From Anisodus tanguticus (taxonomy: Eukaryota > Streptophyta > Magnoliopsida > Solanales > Solanaceae), in assembly GCA_034509755.1 (NCBI GenBank), contig CM067550.1, positions 11,525,001-11,589,000 of the forward strand: 64,000 nt of DNA. Direction: 5' to 3'. Each line of letters begins with the position of its first letter. The stretch's first letter is position 1. Below the pieces are notes generated by a model. That model had not been told where the DNA came from, did no database searches, and saw only the letters and a program-made list of their open reading frames with translations. The translations under genes were made by a program, and so were the position numbers. Below, in pieces: positions 58,921-64,000 of the stretch.

Positions 58921-60080
58921 TAGTTTTGGATTCTTTGGAATGGGTGATAAGGTTTGTGTGGAGAGATTGAAGTGAACCTTGGGTTTGAAGATCCCGTGTT
59001 GTGCACGAGTCTCCATGCGGTGAGGGCGCAGCGGTGGGAGGTCGGGACCGGTTGTCGGATCGGTAGGCGGTGAGGGCCGCGGACCGGGTTGGAAGCAGTA
59101 TTGCTGCAGAAGCAGGAGACTCGACAGGTTGTTGGATTTGCTGGACTGAAGGCAGTGTGGGTGGTGCATTAGACTCGACAGGGTGCAGCATGGGTGGTGT
59201 GGGAGCTGGATTGGGTGGCGCATTGCCGCGGGAGGGTCGATGACACCGCCGGAGGCATCGGTGGCGTCGGAACGGTGAGCTGCTGGCTGGTACAGATTTT
59301 GGATGACCAGAGACAAACTCGGTTCATCGAGAAAGATGTAATCGGTGGTCTGAAATTTCCGAAGATTTGAAAAAGGAAAGGTTGTCTCGTTAAAGGTAAC
59401 GTGACGGGAAATGATGATTTTGCGAGTAGCGATGTCATAGCACAAGTAGCCCCGATGATTAGGAGATAGACCAAGGAAGACACATGGAAGAGTGCGAGGG
59501 GCAAGTTTGTGGGGTGCAAAGTGGAGGCTATGTTGGGGTAGCATAAGCATCCAAAAATACGTAGGTGATCATATGATGGTCGCCTACGGTATAAGATTTC
59601 TGTAGGGGTTTTGTTTTGGAGTGTGCTAGTTGGTAAAATATTTAGAAGGGATTCTACCATTTTGACAGCATAGACCCAAAAAGGCGGTGGTAGCCAGGCA
59701 TGAAATAGAAGTGTGCGGACCATGTTATTGATGGTACGTATAATTCTTTCAGCCTTTCCATTTTGGGAAGAAGTATAGGGACAAGAAAAACGGAAAATCA
59801 TGCCTTGTTTAGAACATAAATTGTGAAATGTCGAGTTATTAAATTCACGTCCATTATCACATTGGAATGATTTAATAGGTTTTTCAAATTGTGTCTTAAT
59901 GAATTTTTGAAACTCGAGGAATTTTGCAAAAACTTCAGATTTGAATTTCAGTGGGTAAATCCAGACAAAATGTAAAAAATCATCCAAGAATACTAGATAG
60001 AATTTATGACCCAAAGAGCTAGCAATCGGAGATGTCCACAAATCAGCATGAACAATATCAAAGGGAGAAAAAAGTAACAC
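58921..60080 (-). pseudogene. copia element 4 integrase and linker
   Basis: The frame 59169-60080 contains FDIVHADLWTSPI, FQCDNGREFNNS and SSQNGKAERIIR, so D, D and E are intact, then YDHLRIFGCLCYP. A frameshift moves the C-terminal part and Pro/Ser/Thr-rich linker to 58834-59550. Confidence 0.88.
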
Positions 60081-60116
60081 TGTTTGATGACATAAAGGGA
60101 AGACGAGTGTGTTTGC

Positions 60117-61046
60117 CTAGTGGACAAGAAAAACAGTGTTGGGCAATTTTCCCATTATTACATTGAATACGCTTAGAAGTCCTAAGAAAAGTAAAAACGG
60201 GTCTCCGGGGTGTCCGAGTCGGTTGTGCCAAGTTGAGGGAGAGATCGCCGCAAGGGATAGAGGTGCTTGCGGTCTGACAGCGGAAGATTGAGTGAATGGG
60301 TAGAGGTCTCCCACACTATTGCAGCGTGTAAGAATTTTCCCCGTATTGAGTTCCTTCCCTGAAAAAACAAAAGGGTCAAATTCGACAGACACAGAATTAT
60401 TGCTAGTGAATTTTCTAACAGAGATTAAGTTTTTAATGATGTTAGGTGTGTATAGGACGTGGTTTAGGGAGAAAGGTGGGTGTGGATGTTTGGTGTGTGT
60501 GTTACCGTAACCTTCAATTGGAATGCGATTACCATTGCCGACAGTAATAAATTGAGGACACTTTAGCCAACGTAGTTGAGATAGGTTACCTGACGATCGG
60601 GTGAGGTGAGATGTGGCTCCGGTGTCCATGTACCAATTGTCGTCGGGCTGTTGAAGGTTCACGGTGGTGTATGCCTGGCCCAAATCAATCGGGGCCAGTG
60701 GCTGCCGGGGCTCTGCTGTGCGCCGCCGCCGGACCGCACGGGTCAATGGGGCTGCGCTTTGCTTCGCTTTGGACCGCAATCGAGGTGGACTGTCGCCGCT
60801 GGCTGGTGGGCTCGCTCGGTGGCTGGGGTAGGGCCCAACGGAGCCGATCGACCAAGGCTGCCGGAACCGGGCCCCTGCGGTCGGGTACGGGCATGCGGGC
60901 GAGGCCCGGTTCGCTGGTTGGGCACACTGCTGCGCTTGGTTGGACCACCGCCGCCGTTGTCCGGTGGTTGGCCGTTGTCCGGCCCACCGGTTGCGTTGGC
61001 CCTTTCCGCGGCCCTTGCCTTTGTTGTTGCGACCTCTCGCCGCCAC
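60117..61046 (-). pseudogene. copia element 4 protease and pre-integrase region
   Basis: A very Gly/Arg/Pro-rich stretch is followed by NWYMDTGATSHLT (intact DTGA), IIKNLISVRKFTSNNS and WHNRLGHPGD. The HHCC zinc region is frameshifted after this point. Confidence 0.85.
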
Positions 61047-61830
61047 GACCTCCGCCGCTCTGTTACTCTGCTGCTGCCGCCTTTGGAATCTGGCAGTTGT
61101 TGCCGCTTTGCCGCAAGTGTTGCCATCCCGTCAACGGCTAACACCTTTTGGTTATGTTCCTCTTGTTTAGCACATCTAGTTTCTTCCAACAATAGTTGTG
61201 AACGTGCCTTGTTGAAACTTGGGAGAGGGTCGGCTTGTTGAATCATTGTTGCGAGTGTATCATATTCACCTTTCGGTAAAACCGCAACAAGTTGAAGCAC
61301 CATCTTGGTTTCTGAAACAGAAGTCCCGACGTTGGATAGTTGATCGGTTATGAGTTTCAGTTGCTTACAATATTCGGACATGTTGTTAAAATTCTCGAGG
61401 CGGGTATTGTTGAATTGCTCTTCCAAATACACAGCCCAAGTATTTTTATTGTCCTGAAAGATTTCCTCTAGACGGACCCAAAGTTCACGTGCCGTAGCAC
61501 CTGTTTTCATGATAGTGCATAACAGATCTTTGGAGATGGTGCCGTAGATCCATTGTTTGACGATGGCGTCAAGACGATGCCGATTGAGTCCGTAACATCG
61601 GTGGGACGAGGAAAGCATTCGTCAATGTGATCGAGCACGTTGTATGCACATGCATGAATGTAGAATAGTTCCATCCACATGGAATATTGACAGTCTTCTT
61701 GGTCAAGAATTATAGGGATAAAATTCTTGATGTTGTTAACGGCGAATGCCGGATGAAAAGAAGATACTGAACGTTGAGAGGGGTTTTCAAGTGTGCCAGT
61801 GGATGAAGCGGAATTTGTGGGAGAAAACAT
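60743..61830 (-). pseudogene. copia element 4 gag
   Basis: The ATG at 61828-61830 starts MFSPTNSASSTGTLENPSQ. A frameshift near 61590 leads into IVKQWIYGTISKDLLCTIMK, EIFQDNKNTWAVYLEEQFNN and YCKQLKLITDQLSNVG (UBN2-type gag core), then a basic Arg/Gly tail. Confidence 0.85.
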
Positions 61831-61974
61831 GGTTGCCGCCTGTCGAGGGAAGGGAATTTTTTGGTTTGGCCGAAATATGGAGGAAGAAACCAGATTTTTT
61901 TTTTCCTGTGAAAGCAGAAAAAAATTCTGATTTCGGCCGGGAATGAGGATTTAGGTTTTAGGCTCTTGATACCA

Positions 61975-62153
61975 TGAAAGATAGAATAATTTCCCTTAGG
62001 AATTTCTTTCATTATTCACAATATATATAGCTGTACAAGGTTGATTCCTAATATGGTACGAATCCTAACTTACCTTACAAAGGTTGATTCCTAATACAAT
62101 TAGAATCCTAAGTTACCTTAAATATACATTTATTATAATTACAAAATATACGG
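61975..62153 (-). repeat. 5' LTR of copia element 4, 5'-truncated
   Basis: It matches 57185-57364 with a handful of differences. It stops at ATACGG, before the palindrome present in the 3' LTR. Confidence 0.85.
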
Positions 62154-62453
62154 CTTTTATTGGTTTGCTTGCCTCTTCGGCATAGAGCAGAAGGATAAAA
62201 CTTGGTTCTCTAGCCAAAGAGAATTTTAGAAGGCAACAAATAATACTCTTATGGGATAAAGAGTTAAAAACACTTTCCACTATGGGTCTGCTAGTGAGTT
62301 AAGCAACAATTATTTTGTATGAATGGGAAAATCTTCAAGAAAGTACTATTATTCCATTAAAGCTCTACAAAAAGTAACGGTCTCATTTCTTGCTCAATTT
62401 CATATTTTTCTTAGATATATAATACTTTCAGCTTGGAGTATCGATAAGAGTTT
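62154..62453. other. non-coding stretch between copia elements 4 and 5
   Basis: No supported feature. It may be decayed sequence of element 5. Confidence 0.4.
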
Positions 62454-63215
62454 ATAAATGCTCTGTACCCATTTCCTTTGTCTTGAGTTTTAAGTAACTC
62501 ATAAACTCATTCCACGAGGGAGGTAACTTCTCAATCAGTGATGCAACCAAAAACTGCTCATTTGGTTTCATACCTTCCAAATCCAGGTGATGTAGAATCA
62601 TTTGGAATTCCTGGACTTGGGACATCACAGTTTTGCAATCCACCATTTGAAAATTCAAAAATTTCCCAACGATGAATTTCTTCGTACCATTATCTTATGC
62701 GTTGTACTTCTTCTGCAGTTTTTCCCATAACTCTTTGGCGGTGCCTACGGTGCAATACACCGTGTAGAGTGGGTCTGACAGACAATTCAAAATATAGTTC
62801 TTACACATGAAATCACTATGAATCAATGCATCAAGAACCATCTTCATGCCATTAATGACATGTATACCTTGGCCTCATTCAGCCGTTTCAATAGGCTGAG
62901 GGTCCACTTCATCTCTAGCTTGTGGAGGATCTTCTGTTAGGAACCTAGCCAATCCCATAACAGTCAGATAAAATAACATCTTCTGCTGCCATCTCTTGAA
63001 GTTGGAGCCCATGAACTTTTCTAGGCGTTCATGGTGGAACTCAGAGGGTGGAGGAACTGTTACGTTCCCTTCCCTTGAGAAGTGGGAAAGGCGTTGGATG
63101 AGCCTTGAGCAGTAGTAAAGGCATTAGGTGTGCCTTGAGCAGCAGTGGGGAAGGCAGATGGGTTGCCTTGAGTAGTAGCAGCAGAATCATAAGCGAGTTG
63201 TTCTCTTCCAGTCAT
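62454..63215 (-). pseudogene. copia element 5 gag, partial
   Basis: The ATG at 63213-63215 opens MTGREQLAYDSAATTQGNPS with an Ala/Gly/Thr-rich repeat (AQGTPNAF, AQGSSNAF). Frames further left give ERLEKFMGSNFKRWQQKMLF and then NFQMVDCKTVMSQVQEFQMI and EKLPPSWNEFMSYLKLKTKE, typical of UBN2-type copia gag. Frameshifts break it, and the rest of the element is missing to the left. Confidence 0.8.
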
Positions 63216-63250
63216 CTTTCTAGGCACTTACAACGATCTTGTCTTAAAAT

Positions 63251-64000
63251 TGTGGGTTTCAACAATTGCAGGAAACGAGAAGTAAGTAAATATTACAAAT
63301 CGCTAGAAAGGATAAGCTAAAGATTACAACAAACTGGAATCAAGAACAATAAGAACTCATTGTGATTTGCTGAGTCGAGTGATGACACTTTGTCTTTAAG
63401 ACAAGATTGCCCCGTATATATCCTTCTACATTGTCGGGAAATAGTCTCCCAAGATACAACAACAACTTAATAAATGAGTAAAGGAAACTCAAGTGTTACT
63501 CTTGAAGAACTTTGAGTATAGTAAACTTGCTAGAGAGGAAGAAGAAGATTTCAGAAAATTCTTTAAGTGTTTTTCTTTGTGTGTTGAACAATTGAGCCAA
63601 AGGCCTCAATTAATAGTGTAAGGAGAAGACCCCTCAACTAGCCAACTAATGTCCTTCAATAGCCATGTAATGACACTTATTGAGGGGTTACATTCAGCTA
63701 AATAATGGGGATTCAATGCTCCAAAACCAGCCCAAAAGTCAGAACTTTCCATCTTCCCGTCGCAAAGCATTCTGCCTCCGAAGCGCCGCGACTCTGTGAA
63801 TTAGCACTGCGGCGCCACAACTCCAGTGACTGAACACCCATTTAGCACCGCGGCGCCACAACTCCAGTGACTGAACACCCAATTAGCACCGCGGCGCTGA
63901 CTGGGAGGCGCCGCGGGGCTACGCCGCGGCAATTTCCGACTCGTTTCATCTTCGTACACTTATTCCTTCGTTTACCAACGTGGAATACTTGTCATTTGGC
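63251..64000 (-). repeat. 5' LTR of copia element 5, cut by the window edge
   Basis: It is collinear in reverse with 22590-23526: TTCCACGTTGGTAAACGAAGG, GATGAAAC(A/G)(G)GTCGG, a CGCCGCGG-rich block, GGGAGACTAT and CAATCTTGTCTTAAAG. Its 3' end is the CA before ATTTTAAGACAAGATCG (minus). About 200 bases of its start lie beyond the window. Confidence 0.8.
63803..63896 (-). repeat. 41-bp GC-rich tandem repeat in the element 5 LTR
   Basis: Units starting AGCAC(T/C)GCGGCGCCACAACT occur at 63803, 63844 and, truncated, at 63885. The GCACCGCGGCGC core is close to the motif in the LTRs at 22.7 and 28.0 kb. Confidence 0.8.

Larger units (their letters stand above)
57185..62153 (-). mobile_element. copia element 4, near full-length, minus strand
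   Basis: LTRs at 57185-57390 (3' LTR) and 61975-62153 (5' LTR) are almost identical where they overlap. The primer-binding site (minus TGGTATCAAGAG) adjoins 61974, and the polypurine tract (minus CTGAGGGGGAG) adjoins 57391. All copia domains are recognisable, in order, with several frameshifts. High LTR identity suggests recent activity, though the coding region is already broken. The 5' LTR lacks its first ~27 bases. Confidence 0.9.

Noticed and set aside
60606..61241. Plus-strand frames of 176 and 211 codons with Cys, Arg and Pro-rich text
   Set aside because: Antisense shadows of the GC-rich gag/protease linker of copia element 4; real domains are on the minus strand.

Overview
This window looks like repeat-rich nuclear DNA of a flowering plant, most likely Solanaceae. 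The evidence is spliced plant genes with GT-AG introns, several copies of the TS-type tRNA-derived SINE typical of Solanaceae (TTG-repeat tail, one with a perfect 11-bp target duplication), Stowaway, Tourist-like and other MITEs, and a dense set of Ty1/copia elements. No rRNA, tRNA, CRISPR or bacterial-style operon was seen.

Only two genes look intact. The first, on the minus strand, is an RF298/MIP1-type coiled-coil RING E3 ubiquitin ligase (coding exons 3896-4381 and 4631-6553, 802 residues). Its TATA box and three upstream untranslated exons can be traced to about 7870. The second, on the plus strand, is a ten-exon MnmA/TRMU-type tRNA 2-thiouridylase (46506-52416, 488 residues) with its PP-loop and both catalytic cysteines. 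The splice model keeps frame throughout. A third gene, a class II HD-Zip transcription factor (54640-55877), is a pseudogene: it has in-frame stops and a solo LTR inside its homeobox.

Layout: 1-1.3 kb, hAT-like end abutting a Mutator-like transposase exon; 1.3-3.8 kb, MITEs and AT-rich DNA; 3.9-7.9 kb, RING ligase; 8.4-10.1 kb, a seven-unit ~255-bp tandem array followed by a small unknown minus-strand ORF; 10.5-15.6 kb, a decayed copia element nested in a Tourist-like MITE; 16.6-20.3 kb, a second decayed copia (minus); 20.8-29.0 kb, a ~0.75-kb tandem duplication whose second copy is split by a 6.4-kb copia element with 1.13-1.15-kb LTRs and ATTAC target duplication; 29-33 kb, SINEs, MITEs, a CACTA end and an LTR fragment; 33.2-36.8 kb, a 3.3-kb Gypsy-type LTR and stub; 36.85-41.35 kb, a third copia (minus, 3'-truncated); 42.6-46.1 kb, direct repeats, hAT and LINE fragments; 46.5-52.8 kb, MnmA; 53-56 kb, HD-Zip pseudogene; 57.2-62.15 kb, a fourth copia (minus); 62.4-64 kb, gag and 5' LTR of a fifth copia (minus), a relative of the one at 22.4 kb.

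No multi-gene system is evident. The observations most worth a second look are: (i) a 15-nt perfect complementarity between the LTR and the primer-binding region of the 22.4-kb copia family, repeated in its relative at the right edge and suggestive of self-priming or a conserved 5'-leader fold; (ii) the promoter-like tandem array with recurrent G-box, E2F-like and TATA-like motifs; (iii) a tandemly duplicated untranslated exon in the RING gene; (iv) perfect palindromes close to the start of LTRs in three copia families; and (v) an overlapping upstream ORF on the MnmA message.
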